Assembly (NCBI GenBank): GCA_045542355.1
Contig: JAZQKX010000031.1
Span: forward strand, 62,001 to 126,000
Source of the DNA: UMGS1532 sp045542355
GTDB lineage: Bacteria > Bacillota > Clostridia > Oscillospirales > Acutalibacteraceae
Length of the DNA: 64,000 nucleotides
Direction of reading: 5' to 3'
Shown here: one piece after another, positions 40,297-49,454 of the stretch
Position numbering within the stretch: position 1 is the first letter of the stretch
How the letters are laid out: each line of letters opens with the position of its first letter
Program-made: the position numbers and the translations under genes
The notes under the pieces: generated by a model
Databases searched by the model: none
What the model was told of the DNA's origin: nothing
The model's input: the letters and a program-made list of their open reading frames with translations, nothing else

Positions 40297-40965
40297 ATGG
40301 GCCAGAAAGTACATCCTAACGGATTCCGAGTTGGCGTTATAAAGAACTGGGATTCCCGTTGGTTCGCTAAAGACAATGTATTCGGCGATACCTTGGTTGA
40401 GGACTATAACCTCCGTAAGTATCTTAAGAAGACATTATTTTCCGCAGGTGTTCCGAAGGTTGAAATCGAGCGCGATTCTAAGCGTGTAAGAATTCACATC
40501 CACTGCGCTAAGCCCGGTATGGTTATCGGACGCAATGGTGCTGAAATCGAAAAGCTCCGTGAGAAGTGCGAGAAGATGCTCGGCAAGCCTGTAAACATCA
40601 ATATCGTAGAGGTTAAGAACCCTGACCTCAACGCTACCTTGGTTGCAGAAAACATCGCAGCACAGTTGGAGAAGCGTATCTCCTTCCGTCGTGCAATGAA
40701 ACTTGCTATGGGTAGAGCAATGCGTCTCGGCGCAAAGGGTATCAAAACTCAGTGTTCAGGTCGTCTTGGCGGCGCTGAAATTGCCCGTACTGAGCATTAT
40801 CACGAGGGTACAATTCCGCTGCAGACAATTCGTGCTGACATTGACTACGGTTTTGCTGAGGCAAACACCACCTATGGTCGTATCGGCGTTAAGGTATGGA
40901 TTTATACCGGTGAAGTTCTTCACGACGCTCGTAAGCCTCAGAAGAAGGAAGGAGGAGCACGCTAA
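40297..40965 (+). CDS. rpsC: 30S ribosomal protein S3
   Basis: 222 residues. MGQKVHPNGFRVG at the start, the KH RNA-binding loop MVIGRNGAEIEKLREK near residue 70-85, and the C-terminal domain with GRLGGAEIARTE. Part of the mRNA entry site. Its stop overlaps the rplP start (TAATG). Confidence 0.97.
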   Translation: MGQKVHPNGFRVGVIKNWDSRWFAKDNVFGDTLVEDYNLRKYLKKTLFSAGVPKVEIERDSKRVRIHIHCAKPGMVIGRNGAEIEKLREKCEKMLGKPVNINIVEVKNPDLNATLVAENIAAQLEKRISFRRAMKLAMGRAMRLGAKGIKTQCSGRLGGAEIARTEHYHEGTIPLQTIRADIDYGFAEANTTYGRIGVKVWIYTGEVLHDARKPQKKEGGAR

Positions 40966-41390
40966 TGTTACTTCCTAAGCGCGTAAAATACCGCAGAGTA
41001 CAGAGAGGCCGTCTCACCGGTAAAGCTACTCGTGGCAACACAGTATCTCATGGTGATTTTGGTCTTCAGGCACTCGAGCCTTCATGGATTACTTCCAATC
41101 AGATTGAGGCAGCTCGTATTGCTATGACTCGTTATATCAAGCGTGGCGGACAGGTTTGGATTAAGATTTTCCCTGACAAGCCCGTTACCGAGAAACCTGC
41201 TGAAACTCGAATGGGTTCTGGTAAAGGTTCTCCCGAATATTGGGTAGCAGTTGTTAAGCCCGGTCGCGTAATGTTCGAAATCGCTGGTGTATCCGAAGAG
41301 GTTGCCCGCGAAGCTATGCGACTCGCTTCTCACAAGCTCCCCATCAAATGTGCATTTGTTAAGAAAGAAGAAAAGGGTGGTGAGCAATAA
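40965..41390 (+). CDS. rplP: 50S ribosomal protein L16
   Basis: 141 residues. MLLPKRVKYRRVQRGR at the start and RMGSGKGSPEYWVAVVKPG in the centre. Organises the A-site region of the 50S subunit. Overlaps both neighbours by one base, so rpsC-rplP-rpmC are coupled. Confidence 0.97.
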   Translation: MLLPKRVKYRRVQRGRLTGKATRGNTVSHGDFGLQALEPSWITSNQIEAARIAMTRYIKRGGQVWIKIFPDKPVTEKPAETRMGSGKGSPEYWVAVVKPGRVMFEIAGVSEEVAREAMRLASHKLPIKCAFVKKEEKGGEQ

Positions 41391-41593
41391 TGAACGCTAA
41401 GGAACTTAGAGATATGACTGCAACTGAGCTTCAGGACAGTCTCAAAAAGTTAAATGAAGAGCTTTTCAACCTTCGCTTCCAGCACGCCATTAATCAGCTC
41501 GACAACCCCATGCGCATTGTAGCTGTTAAAAAAGACATCGCTCGTGTAAAGACCGTCATTCGTGAGAATGAGCTCAAAGCGGCGGAAGCTTAA
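41390..41593 (+). CDS. rpmC: 50S ribosomal protein L29
   Basis: 67 residues, two helices. ELQDSLKKLNEELFNLRFQH is the family core. Sits at the polypeptide exit site near L23. Starts within the rplP stop codon. Confidence 0.95.
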   Translation: MNAKELRDMTATELQDSLKKLNEELFNLRFQHAINQLDNPMRIVAVKKDIARVKTVIRENELKAAEA

Positions 41594-41612
41594 GAAAGGG
41601 AGGTAACCAATT

Positions 41613-41870
41613 ATGGCAGAGAGAAATCTTCGTAAGACTAGGGTTGGTAAGGTTGTAAGCGACAAGATGGATAAAACCGTTGTAGTTGCAATTGAAGACA
41701 ACGTTAAGCACCCCCTTTATAAGAAAATCGTTAAGAATACTATCAAGCTTAAGGCACACGATGAAGAAAGTGTTGCACATAAGGGCGACCGTGTTCTTGT
41801 TATGGAAACAAGACCCATTTCTAAAGATAAGAGATGGCGTGTTGTAGAAATCATTGAAAAGGCAAAGTAA
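41613..41870 (+). CDS. rpsQ: 30S ribosomal protein S17
   Basis: 85 residues. GKVVSDKMDKTVVVAIE and the OB-fold end GDRVLVMETRPISKDKRWRV. Primary 16S rRNA binder. AAAGGGAGG SD, 19 bases after rpmC. Confidence 0.96.
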   Translation: MAERNLRKTRVGKVVSDKMDKTVVVAIEDNVKHPLYKKIVKNTIKLKAHDEESVAHKGDRVLVMETRPISKDKRWRVVEIIEKAK

Positions 41871-41893
41871 GCTTTGGTAAGGAGGAATTAACT

Positions 41894-42262
41894 GTGATAC
41901 AACAGCAGACATACCTCAAGGTTGCCGACAACACAGGTGCTAAAGAGTTAATGTGCATCCGTGTATTAGGTGGCTCCGGTAGAAGATATGCCAATATCGG
42001 TGACGTAGTTGTTGCTTCTGTTAAGAAGGCTGCACCTGGCGGCACTGTTAAGAAAGGCGACGTTGTTAAAGCTGTTATCGTTAGATCTGCCAAAGGTGTA
42101 CGCCGTAACGATGGTACCTACATCAGATTTGACGAAAACGCTGCGGTGCTTATTAAGGACGATAAGAACCCCAGAGGCACCCGTATTTTTGGCCCTGTGG
42201 CCCGTGAGCTCAGAGATAAGGATTACACCAAGATTCTTTCCCTCGCTCCCGAAACACTTTAA
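41894..42262 (+). CDS. rplN: 50S ribosomal protein L14
   Basis: 122 residues from a GTG start with AAGGAGG upstream. MIQQQTYLKVADNTGAKE and FGPVARELRDKDYTKILSL are typical. Forms an intersubunit bridge. Confidence 0.97.
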   Translation: MIQQQTYLKVADNTGAKELMCIRVLGGSGRRYANIGDVVVASVKKAAPGGTVKKGDVVKAVIVRSAKGVRRNDGTYIRFDENAAVLIKDDKNPRGTRIFGPVARELRDKDYTKILSLAPETL

Positions 42263-42277
42263 TGGAGGTAAATGATA

Positions 42278-42592
42278 ATGTTTGTTAAAAAAGATGATAC
42301 TGTCATTCTCCTCACAGGTGATAAGAAAGACCGTGCCAAGAGCGGCAAGGTTCTTGCAGTTAGCCCGAAGGAGGGCAAGGTTATTGTAGAAGGCATGAAC
42401 ATGGTTTCTAAGCATGTTAAGCCCCGCAAGGCCGGCGATCCTTCAGGTATCATTCAGGCAGAAAGTGCTATCTACGCCAGCAAGGTTCAGGTAGTTTGCC
42501 CGAAATGTAAAAAACCCACTCGTGTTGGCCACTTGGTTCTCGAGAACGGTAAAAAAGAACGCGTTTGCAAAAAATGCGGCGAGACATTTTAA
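42278..42592 (+). CDS. rplX: 50S ribosomal protein L24, with zinc-ribbon-like tail
   Basis: 104 residues from the ATG at 42278, nine bases after GGAGG; an ATG two codons earlier is too close to the SD. KOW motif in DDTVILLTGDKKDRAKSGKV. The C-terminal half has two C-x2-C pairs (CPKC and CKKC), the usual Firmicutes form. Initiates 50S assembly. Confidence 0.95.
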   Translation: MFVKKDDTVILLTGDKKDRAKSGKVLAVSPKEGKVIVEGMNMVSKHVKPRKAGDPSGIIQAESAIYASKVQVVCPKCKKPTRVGHLVLENGKKERVCKKCGETF

Positions 42593-42611
42593 GTAAAGGA
42601 GGAAACATGAC

Positions 42612-43151
42612 ATGGTAAGGTTAAAAGAAGAATATCGTAACACTGTTGCCCCCGCACTTATGAACAAGTTTGGTTATAAGAGCGTCATGCAGATTCCTAA
42701 GCTTGATAAGGTAGTTATCAACGTTGGCTGTGGTGAAGCCAAGGAAAACTCCAAGGTTATCGACGCAATCATTTCCGACCTTACTCAGATTACAGGTCAG
42801 AAGCCTGTAACCTGTAAGGCAAAGAAATCCGTTGCAAACTTTAAGCTTCGTGAGGGAATGCCTATCGGCGTTAAGGTTACTCTCCGTGGAGACAGAATGT
42901 ATGAGTTCATCGACAGATTGTTCTCTGCAGCTCTTCCGAGAGTTCGAGATTTCAGAGGTATCAACCCCAACTCCTTTGATGGCCGTGGTAACTATTCCAT
43001 GGGTATTAAGGAACAGTTGATTTTCCCCGAAATCGATTATGATAAGATTGACAAGGTGCGCGGAATGGACATCATTTTCGTGTCTACCGCAAAAACCGAC
43101 GAGGAAGCTCGTGAGTTGTTAACACTCATGGGTGCCCCGTTTGCGAAGTAA
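42612..43151 (+). CDS. rplE: 50S ribosomal protein L5
   Basis: 179 residues. Conserved VVINVGCGEAKENSKVID, GQKPVTCKAKKSVANFKLR and IKEQLIFPEIDYDKI. Binds 5S rRNA. AAAGGAGG lies upstream of two nearby start candidates; the second ATG (42612) is in frame. Confidence 0.96.
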   Translation: MVRLKEEYRNTVAPALMNKFGYKSVMQIPKLDKVVINVGCGEAKENSKVIDAIISDLTQITGQKPVTCKAKKSVANFKLREGMPIGVKVTLRGDRMYEFIDRLFSAALPRVRDFRGINPNSFDGRGNYSMGIKEQLIFPEIDYDKIDKVRGMDIIFVSTAKTDEEARELLTLMGAPFAK

Positions 43152-43163
43152 GGAGAGAGAATT

Positions 43164-43349
43164 ATGGCAAAAACTTCAATGAAAGTAAAGCAGGCAAGAC
43201 CGGCTAAGTTTTCAACCAGAAGCTACAACAGATGTAAAATCTGCGGCCGTCCTCACGCTTATCTTCGCAAATATGGTATCTGCCGTATCTGCTTCAGAGA
43301 ACTCGCTTGCAAAGGTGAGATCCCTGGCGTGAAGAAGGCTAGTTGGTAA
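43164..43349 (+). CDS. rpsZ: 30S ribosomal protein S14, zinc type
   Basis: 61 residues, the short zinc-binding form with CKIC and CRIC (C-x2-C...C-x2-C), rather than the long zinc-free paralogue. MAKTSMKVKQ start. Located in the 30S head. Confidence 0.96.
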   Translation: MAKTSMKVKQARPAKFSTRSYNRCKICGRPHAYLRKYGICRICFRELACKGEIPGVKKASW

Positions 43350-43364
43350 AAGGAGGTTCACGGT

Positions 43365-43763
43365 ATGCAAATCACCGATACAATAGCTGATATGCTTACA
43401 AGAATCCGTAACGCTAATTCAGCAAAACATGATTCGGTTGATATCCCCGCATCTAATGTTAAGAAGGCTATTGCCCAGATCTTACTCGATGAGGGATACA
43501 TCAATGGTTTTCAGGTAATTGAAAACGGAAATCAGGGCGTACTTCAGATTGCTCTTAAGTATGGTCCTAACAAATCTCAGGTTATTACCGGGCTCCGCAG
43601 AATTTCTAAACCTGGTCTGCGCATCTACAGTGATGTAGAGAACATGCCCAAGGTTATGAAGGGCCTGGGAATTGCAATTCTTTCCACCTCTAAAGGTATC
43701 ATGACTGATAAGCAGGCACGCAAAGCCAATGTTGGCGGCGAAGTTCTCGCTTATATCTGGTAA
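43365..43763 (+). CDS. rpsH: 30S ribosomal protein S8
   Basis: 132 residues. ITDTIADMLTRIRNAN at the start and the C-terminal RNA-binding STSKGIMTDKQARKANVGGE. Primary 16S binder; in enterobacteria it regulates the spc operon. AAAGGAGG SD. Confidence 0.97.
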   Translation: MQITDTIADMLTRIRNANSAKHDSVDIPASNVKKAIAQILLDEGYINGFQVIENGNQGVLQIALKYGPNKSQVITGLRRISKPGLRIYSDVENMPKVMKGLGIAILSTSKGIMTDKQARKANVGGEVLAYIW

Positions 43764-43777
43764 GGGGGTGCAGGAGA

Positions 43778-44326
43778 ATGTCACGTATAGGAAGAATGCC
43801 TATCGAAATCCCTGCAGGCGTTGATGTTAAAATCAACGGTACAGAGGTTACTGTTAAGGGTCCCAAAGGTGAGCTTAAAGATAGCTTCCATCAGGACATC
43901 GCAATAGCAGTAGAAGGCAACGTTATCAATGTTACCCGTCCTACCGACAACAAGGAGCACCGCGCATTGCACGGTTTGACCAGAACTCTTGTTGCTAATA
44001 TGGTAGAAGGTGTTACCAAAGGTTTCTCTAAGGAACTTGAAGTACAGGGTGTTGGTTACAGAGTTGCAAAACAGGGTAAGGACCTTGTGATGAACCTTGG
44101 TTTCTCACATCAGGTTATCGTTCCCGAAATCGACGGTATCTCTATTGAGGTTCCCAACCCTAACAAAATTATTATTTCCGGCGCAAATAAGCAGATGGTT
44201 GGTCAGTTCGCTGCCGAAGTTCGCGAGAAGCGTCCGCCGGAGCCTTACAAGGGTAAGGGTATCCGTTATGCTGGTGAATACGTTCGCCGCAAAGAAGGTA
44301 AAGCCGGTAAAGGTTCCAAGAAGTAA
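43778..44326 (+). CDS. rplF: 50S ribosomal protein L6
   Basis: 182 residues, two similar halves. MSRIGRMPIEIPAGV at the start and the signature REKRPPEPYKGKGIRYAGE near the end. Binds near the sarcin-ricin loop. Confidence 0.97.
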   Translation: MSRIGRMPIEIPAGVDVKINGTEVTVKGPKGELKDSFHQDIAIAVEGNVINVTRPTDNKEHRALHGLTRTLVANMVEGVTKGFSKELEVQGVGYRVAKQGKDLVMNLGFSHQVIVPEIDGISIEVPNPNKIIISGANKQMVGQFAAEVREKRPPEPYKGKGIRYAGEYVRRKEGKAGKGSKK

Positions 44327-44344
44327 TAAAGGAGTGTATATAAA

Positions 44345-44704
44345 ATGGTTAGAAAGCCTGACAGCAATAAGGCAAGACTTCATCGCCATGTACGTGTCCG
44401 TTCAAAGATCAGTGGCACTGCAGAGCGTCCTCGCCTTAATGTTTTCCGCTCCAATAGCAATATCTACGCACAGTTGATTGATGATGTTAAAGGAGTTACT
44501 CTTGTTGCCGCATCCAGCGTTGAAAAAGAATTCGGCGCAACTACCGGTAACAAAGAAGAAGCCCGTAAAGTTGGACAGTTAATTGCTAAGCGCGCTACTG
44601 AAAAAGGCATTACCGAGGTTGTTTTCGACCGTGGCGGTTATGTATATCACGGACGCGTTATGGAGCTTGCTGAAGGTGCCCGTGAGGGCGGCCTCAAATT
44701 CTAA
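44345..44704 (+). CDS. rplR: 50S ribosomal protein L18
   Basis: 119 residues. RRHVRVR-like start (LHRHVRVRSKISGTAERPRL), then VFDRGGYVYHGRVMELAEGA. Binds 5S rRNA with L5. Confidence 0.96.
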   Translation: MVRKPDSNKARLHRHVRVRSKISGTAERPRLNVFRSNSNIYAQLIDDVKGVTLVAASSVEKEFGATTGNKEEARKVGQLIAKRATEKGITEVVFDRGGYVYHGRVMELAEGAREGGLKF

Positions 44705-44716
44705 GAAGGGGGAGAA

Positions 44717-45226
44717 ATGATTATGCCTACAAATATAGACGCAGCTGCTTTGGATTTAAAAGAAAAGGTTGTTGCTATCAATCGTGTTTCTAAAACCGTT
44801 AAAGGCGGACGTATCATGAAGTTCTCCGCCCTTGTAGTAGTCGGAGACGGCAACGGTATTATCGGTTTCGGTATCGGTAAGGCTGGCGAAGTTCCCGATG
44901 CTATCAGAAAGGGTATTGAAGATGCTAAGAAGAACCTCATCAAGGTTTCTCTCTATGGCTCCACAATCCCTCACGAAGTTATTGGCGAATTCGGTGCAGG
45001 TCGCGTTCTTTTGAAGCCTGCTGCACCTGGTACCGGTGTTATCGCCGGCGGTGCTGTTCGTGATGTTCTTGTTACCGTTGGTATCAGCGACATCCGTACT
45101 AAGGCACTTCGCTCAAATAACCCTTATAATGTAGTGCGTGCAACCGTTGCAGGTCTTGCATCACTCAGAACTGCAGAAGAAGTTGCTGCTATCCGTGGCA
45201 AGTCTGCAAAAGAAATTTTAGGTTAA
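44717..45226 (+). CDS. rpsE: 30S ribosomal protein S5
   Basis: 169 residues (167 if the ATG at 44723 is used). KVVAINRVSKTVKGGRIMKF and GIIGFGIGKAGEVPDAIRKG are typical, as is the C-terminal NPYNVVRATVAGL. Involved in decoding fidelity. AAGGGGGAG SD. Confidence 0.96.
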   Translation: MIMPTNIDAAALDLKEKVVAINRVSKTVKGGRIMKFSALVVVGDGNGIIGFGIGKAGEVPDAIRKGIEDAKKNLIKVSLYGSTIPHEVIGEFGAGRVLLKPAAPGTGVIAGGAVRDVLVTVGISDIRTKALRSNNPYNVVRATVAGLASLRTAEEVAAIRGKSAKEILG

Positions 45227-45242
45227 GGAAGGAGCTTCTGTT

Positions 45243-45443
45243 ATGTATAAAGCAAACGAGGCTGCTACCAGCCTGAATGTAAAGCTTGTAAAAAGCTTAA
45301 TCGGCTCTAAGAAGGGTCAGATTGCTACCGCATATGCCTTGGGCTTAAAGAAGGTTGGCGATGTTAAAACCCAGCCCAACAATGCTCAGACAATCGGTAA
45401 AATCAATAAGATTATCCACCTCGTCGAGGTAACTGAAGCGTAA
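45243..45443 (+). CDS. rpmD: 50S ribosomal protein L30
   Basis: 66 residues. VKLVKSLIGSKKGQIATAYA and the C-terminal IGKINKIIHLVEV are characteristic. Non-essential in some bacteria but in its usual place. Confidence 0.94.
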   Translation: MYKANEAATSLNVKLVKSLIGSKKGQIATAYALGLKKVGDVKTQPNNAQTIGKINKIIHLVEVTEA

Positions 45444-45460
45444 GCAAGGAGGTGCGACCA

Positions 45461-45901
45461 ATGAAAATACATGAATTAGCTCCTGCTAAAGGCTCTACTT
45501 TTGAAGCAAAGCGCGTTGGCAGAGGTCACGGTTCAGGTAATGGTAAAACTGCTGGCAAAGGTCATAAGGGTCAGAAAGCCCGTTCTGGCTACAGCCGCAA
45601 GATAGGCTTTGAAGGCGGTCAGATGCCCCTTCAGAGAAGAATCCCTAAGAGAGGATTCAACAACATTTTCGCAACTAAATATACTACCGTAAATGTTTCA
45701 GCTCTTGAAGTATTCGACAACGGTACCGTTGTTGACGCTGCTTTACTGCAGGAGAAAGGACTCGTTAAGAAGGTAAACGACGGCATTAAAATTCTCGGTA
45801 ACGGTGAGTTGACCAAGAATCTTACTGTTAACGCTGCAGCTTTCACAGAGTCTGCAAAGCAGAAGATTGAAGCAGCCGGAGGAAAGGCTGAGGTGAAGTA
45901 A
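45461..45901 (+). CDS. rplO: 50S ribosomal protein L15
   Basis: 146 residues from the ATG at 45461 (AAGGAGG upstream); an in-frame GTG three codons earlier overlaps the SD. KRVGRGHGSGNGKTAGKGHK and EGGQMPLQRRIPKRGF are the family signatures. Late assembly protein. secY starts one base after its stop. Confidence 0.96.
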   Translation: MKIHELAPAKGSTFEAKRVGRGHGSGNGKTAGKGHKGQKARSGYSRKIGFEGGQMPLQRRIPKRGFNNIFATKYTTVNVSALEVFDNGTVVDAALLQEKGLVKKVNDGIKILGNGELTKNLTVNAAAFTESAKQKIEAAGGKAEVK

Positions 45902-45902
45902 G

Positions 45903-47201
45903 ATGCAGATGCTCGAGACCGTAAAAAACGCATGGAAGGTACAGGATCTTAGAAAAAAGATTTTATTTACCTTATTTATCATCTTTATTTTCCGCGTAGG
46001 ATCGGTTATCCCGGCACCCTTTATTGACTTCGCATCGCTTCAGGCAGCTCAGACTAACGATTTCTTCAATTATTATTCAGTCCTCTCCGGTGGTGGATTG
46101 GAATACGGCGCAATATTCGCAATGGGTGTTACACCGTACATTAACTCTTCAATTATCATGCAGCTTCTCTGTGTAGCTATTCCTCCCCTTGAGAGAATCG
46201 CGCAGGACGGAGAAGAAGGTAGAAAGAAGATTGCACAGTACACAAGATACACAACTGTTATCTTGGGTATGTTGCAGGCAACTGCATATTTCTTCTACTT
46301 GAAGAGTCCTTCCAACAACGGCGAGAACTACCTTACAAGTTTTGTAAGCGGCGGTTTCTCAACCGTGTTTGCTGCAGTAGTAATAATTGCAGTATTAACC
46401 GCAGGTTCTGCATTGGTAATGTGGTTGGGTGAACAGATTGATAAAAACGGCATAGGCAACGGTATTTCCATGTTGCTCTTCGCTGGTATAATTTCCAGAT
46501 TCCCCTCCGCCGTTGCTACCATCAGAGTTTGGTGGTCAGACGGTGACATTGGCAAGATTGTTGGTGTTGCAGCCCTCTTCGTAATAATTATCGGCTTTAT
46601 CGTATGGATGACCGATGCTGAGCGTAGAATTCCGATTCAGTACGCTAAGAAGGTTGTTGGCAGAAAGATGTATGGCGGACAGAACAGCCATATTCCGATT
46701 AAGGTTAATATGTCTGGCGTTATGCCCATCATCTTCTCATCATCAATTCTCATGCTTCCCACAATGATTCTCACATTCATGGGCAATAACACAGAGAGCT
46801 TCTGGTATAAGTTCCTCTCTCTGTTCAGCGCACAGGGTGTGTTCTATGCGGTAATCTACTTTGTTCTTATCATCGGCTTCGCTTATTTCTATGTTACCAT
46901 TCAGTACAATCCGGTTGAAATGGCTAACAACCTAAGAAAGAGCAGCGGCGCTATCCCTGGTATTCGTCCCGGTAAGCCCACAGCCGAATTCATCAAGAAG
47001 ATTCTTTCCAGAATCACACTGCTTGGTGCATTGCTGTTAAGTGTTATTGCATTGCTTCCTATCTTTATGTCACTTGCAAACCAGACCAGCATCTCCATCG
47101 GTGGTACTTCAATCCTCATCGTAGTTGGTGTTGCTCTTGACACCGTTAAGAATCTTGAATCTCAAATGATGATGCGTCATTATAAGGGATTCCTCGACTA
47201 A
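45903..47201 (+). CDS. secY: Protein translocase subunit SecY
   Basis: Channel subunit of the Sec export machinery. 432 residues with ten membrane segments. Visible are the plug-region start FIIFIFRVGSVIPAPFIDF, GGGLEYGAIFAMGVTPYINS and the cytoplasmic loop VNMSGVMPIIFSSSI. The SD (GAGGTG) lies inside the end of rplO. Followed by adk after 13 bases. Confidence 0.97.
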   Translation: MQMLETVKNAWKVQDLRKKILFTLFIIFIFRVGSVIPAPFIDFASLQAAQTNDFFNYYSVLSGGGLEYGAIFAMGVTPYINSSIIMQLLCVAIPPLERIAQDGEEGRKKIAQYTRYTTVILGMLQATAYFFYLKSPSNNGENYLTSFVSGGFSTVFAAVVIIAVLTAGSALVMWLGEQIDKNGIGNGISMLLFAGIISRFPSAVATIRVWWSDGDIGKIVGVAALFVIIIGFIVWMTDAERRIPIQYAKKVVGRKMYGGQNSHIPIKVNMSGVMPIIFSSSILMLPTMILTFMGNNTESFWYKFLSLFSAQGVFYAVIYFVLIIGFAYFYVTIQYNPVEMANNLRKSSGAIPGIRPGKPTAEFIKKILSRITLLGALLLSVIALLPIFMSLANQTSISIGGTSILIVVGVALDTVKNLESQMMMRHYKGFLD

Positions 47202-47214
47202 TAGAGGTAACAAT

Positions 47215-47847
47215 ATGAATCTTATACTTTTAGGTGCTCCTGGTGCCGGAAAAGGCACTCAGGCTGAGAAAATTTGCGTAAAGCTTTCCATACCTGCTAT
47301 TTCTACAGGTAACATCATCAGAGAAGCTATTAAGAACGGCACCAAGGTTGGCCTCGAGGCTAAGCGCTATATCGAGAGCGGTGACCTAGTTCCCGACGAA
47401 GTTGTTATCGGTATAATCAAAGAAAGATTAGAGTGCGATGACTGTAAAAACGGCTTCATCTTAGACGGCTTTCCCCGCACAATTCCTCAGGCAGAAGCAT
47501 TGAATTCAATGGGAGTACGGATTGATACCGTGCTTGAAATCGATGTTAAAGACGAAGCTGTAGTAAGCCGACTTTCTGGCAGACGTGTCTGTGAGAAATG
47601 TGGCGCAAGCTACCATATCCAATATAAGCAACCTTCAACCGACGGTGTGTGTGACCTTTGCGGCGGCGATTTGGTAATGCGTAAGGATGACAATCCCGAA
47701 ACAATCAGAGAGCGTCTCAAGGTTTACCACGACCAGACAGAACCCTTAAAGGGCTTCTATAAGAATTTAGGTAAGCTTAAGGTTGTTGAAGGTCAGGAAG
47801 AGGTTGCAGATACAACCGCTCTCGTCTTCAAAGCATTGGAGTTATAA
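47215..47847 (+). CDS. adk: Adenylate kinase, zinc-type LID
   Basis: Balances AMP, ADP and ATP. 210 residues. P-loop GAPGAGKGTQ at about 7-16, FILDGFPRTIPQA in the core, and a LID domain with four cysteines in CEKCG and CDLCG, which bind zinc in Gram-positive enzymes. Usual position between secY and map. Confidence 0.97.
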   Translation: MNLILLGAPGAGKGTQAEKICVKLSIPAISTGNIIREAIKNGTKVGLEAKRYIESGDLVPDEVVIGIIKERLECDDCKNGFILDGFPRTIPQAEALNSMGVRIDTVLEIDVKDEAVVSRLSGRRVCEKCGASYHIQYKQPSTDGVCDLCGGDLVMRKDDNPETIRERLKVYHDQTEPLKGFYKNLGKLKVVEGQEEVADTTALVFKALEL

Positions 47848-47849
47848 TT

Positions 47850-48602
47850 ATGATAGTGCTCAAAACAGCAAGAGAACTTGCCCTCATGGAAGAGGCATGT
47901 AAAATCTCTGCGGGAGCATTAAAAACAGCGGGCGAAGCGGTGGAGCCAGGCGTCACAACCGAGGAAATCGACCGCATTGCCGAAGCCTATATCAGAAGCC
48001 ATGGCGCAGAGCCGAACTTCAAGGGATATAACGGCTATCCGGCAACTGCCTGCATATCTATCAACAACGAGGTAATCCACGGCATACCCTCCAAAAAGCG
48101 TATAGTCAAAGAGGGCGATATCGTCAGCATTGATTTGGGCGCAAAGTATGAGGGGTACCACGGCGATAATGCGGCAACCTTTGCTGCAGGGGAAATTTCG
48201 GCAGACGCGAAGCGTTTGCTGGAGGTTACCGAGCAAAGCCTTTACCGTGGAATCGCGGCGGCACTCGCCGGAAACAGAATCGGCGATATTTCAAATGCCG
48301 TGCAAAGCTTCGTAGAGGCTAACGGCTATTCCGTAGTTCGTGACTATGTAGGACACGGAATAGGCACAAGCCTGCACGAAGCTCCTGAAGTTCCAAATTA
48401 CGGCAGAGCCAAACATGGAATACGTTTGGTCCCGGGCATGACACTGGCAATAGAGCCAATGGTTAACGCGGGAGCATTCGGTGTGGATGTTCTGTCGGAT
48501 GGTTGGACGGTATTAACAAAGGACGGTTCACTTTCAGCTCACTTTGAGCACACGGTTGTTATCACAGCCGATGGCGCTAAGATACTGACTGTGGCACCTT
48601 AA
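47850..48602 (+). CDS. map: Methionine aminopeptidase, type I
   Basis: Removes N-terminal Met from new proteins. 250 residues. Metal ligands are visible in SIDLGAKYEGYHGDNA (two Asp), GHGIGTSLHEAPEVPNYG (His), LAIEPMV (Glu) and FEHTVVI (Glu). Starts 2 bases after adk. Confidence 0.97.
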   Translation: MIVLKTARELALMEEACKISAGALKTAGEAVEPGVTTEEIDRIAEAYIRSHGAEPNFKGYNGYPATACISINNEVIHGIPSKKRIVKEGDIVSIDLGAKYEGYHGDNAATFAAGEISADAKRLLEVTEQSLYRGIAAALAGNRIGDISNAVQSFVEANGYSVVRDYVGHGIGTSLHEAPEVPNYGRAKHGIRLVPGMTLAIEPMVNAGAFGVDVLSDGWTVLTKDGSLSAHFEHTVVITADGAKILTVAP

Positions 48603-48669
48603 CCGTTCAAGGTTTAAAACCACCAGAAACAAATAACAGAAATCTCTATTATTGTTAGGAGGCTCCATT

Positions 48670-48888
48670 ATGTCCAAGTCGGATATGATAGAATTAGAGG
48701 GAACCGTTGTTGAGGCAATGCCTAACGCAATGTTCAAGGTACAAATTCAGGGTGACCACATCATCTTGGCACACATCTCAGGTAAGCTTCGTATGAATTA
48801 TATCAGAATTTTACCTGGCGATAAGGTAACGGTTGAAATGTCACCTTATGATTTGACAAAGGGACGCATCACATGGCGTTCTAAATAA
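48670..48888 (+). CDS. infA: Translation initiation factor IF-1
   Basis: 72 residues, one OB-fold. MSKSDMIELEGTVVEAMPNA at the start and GDKVTVEMSPYDLTKGRI at the end. The ATG at 48670 has TAGGAGG upstream. The RNA-binding KOW protein gene found between map and infA in some clostridia is absent. Confidence 0.96.
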   Translation: MSKSDMIELEGTVVEAMPNAMFKVQIQGDHIILAHISGKLRMNYIRILPGDKVTVEMSPYDLTKGRITWRSK

Positions 48889-48920
48889 GTCGGACTTAAA
48901 TTATAGGAGGTAATATAATT

Positions 48921-49034
48921 ATGAAAGTCAGACCTTCTGTTAAAAAGATTTGCGAAAAATGCAAAATTATCAAACGCAAGGGAAAAGTAATGGTTATCTG
49001 TGAAAATCCCAAGCACAAGCAGCGCCAGGGTTAA
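48921..49034 (+). CDS. rpmJ: 50S ribosomal protein L36, zinc type
   Basis: 37 residues, MKVRPSVKKICEKCKIIKR, with C-x2-C, a further Cys and a His in CENPKHKQRQG: the zinc-binding form. ATAGGAGG lies 11 bases before the ATG. Usual place between infA and rpsM. Confidence 0.96.
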   Translation: MKVRPSVKKICEKCKIIKRKGKVMVICENPKHKQRQG

Positions 49035-49070
49035 TCCTGCGCTAACAACAATGTGGAGGTGCATTTATAA

Positions 49071-49439
49071 ATGGCGCGTATTGCTGGTGTAGATCTTCCA
49101 AGAGAAAAACGAGTTGAAATCGGACTCACATACATTTTTGGAATCGGTCTTACAACATCTAAAAAGATTCTTGCTGACACAGGCATCAATCCTGATACTC
49201 GTGTTAAGGATCTTACAGAGGAAGATATCTCAAAACTTCGTGAGTATATCGACCACAACCTTCAGGTTGAAGGTGATCGTCGCAGAAATATCGCATTTGA
49301 TATTAAAAGACTTATCGAAATCGGTAGCTATCGTGGAACTCGTCACCGTAAGGGCTTGCCCGTAAGAGGACAGCGTTCTAAGACTAACGCTCGTACCCGT
49401 AAAGGTCCGAAGAAGACAATAGCTAACAAGAAGAAATAA
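49071..49439 (+). CDS. rpsM: 30S ribosomal protein S13
   Basis: 122 residues. MARIAGVDLPREKRVEIGLT and RGTRHRKGLPVRGQRSKTNA. Basic tail reaches the tRNA sites. TGGAGG SD. Confidence 0.97.
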   Translation: MARIAGVDLPREKRVEIGLTYIFGIGLTTSKKILADTGINPDTRVKDLTEEDISKLREYIDHNLQVEGDRRRNIAFDIKRLIEIGSYRGTRHRKGLPVRGQRSKTNARTRKGPKKTIANKKK

Positions 49440-49454
49440 GCGGGAGGAAGAAAT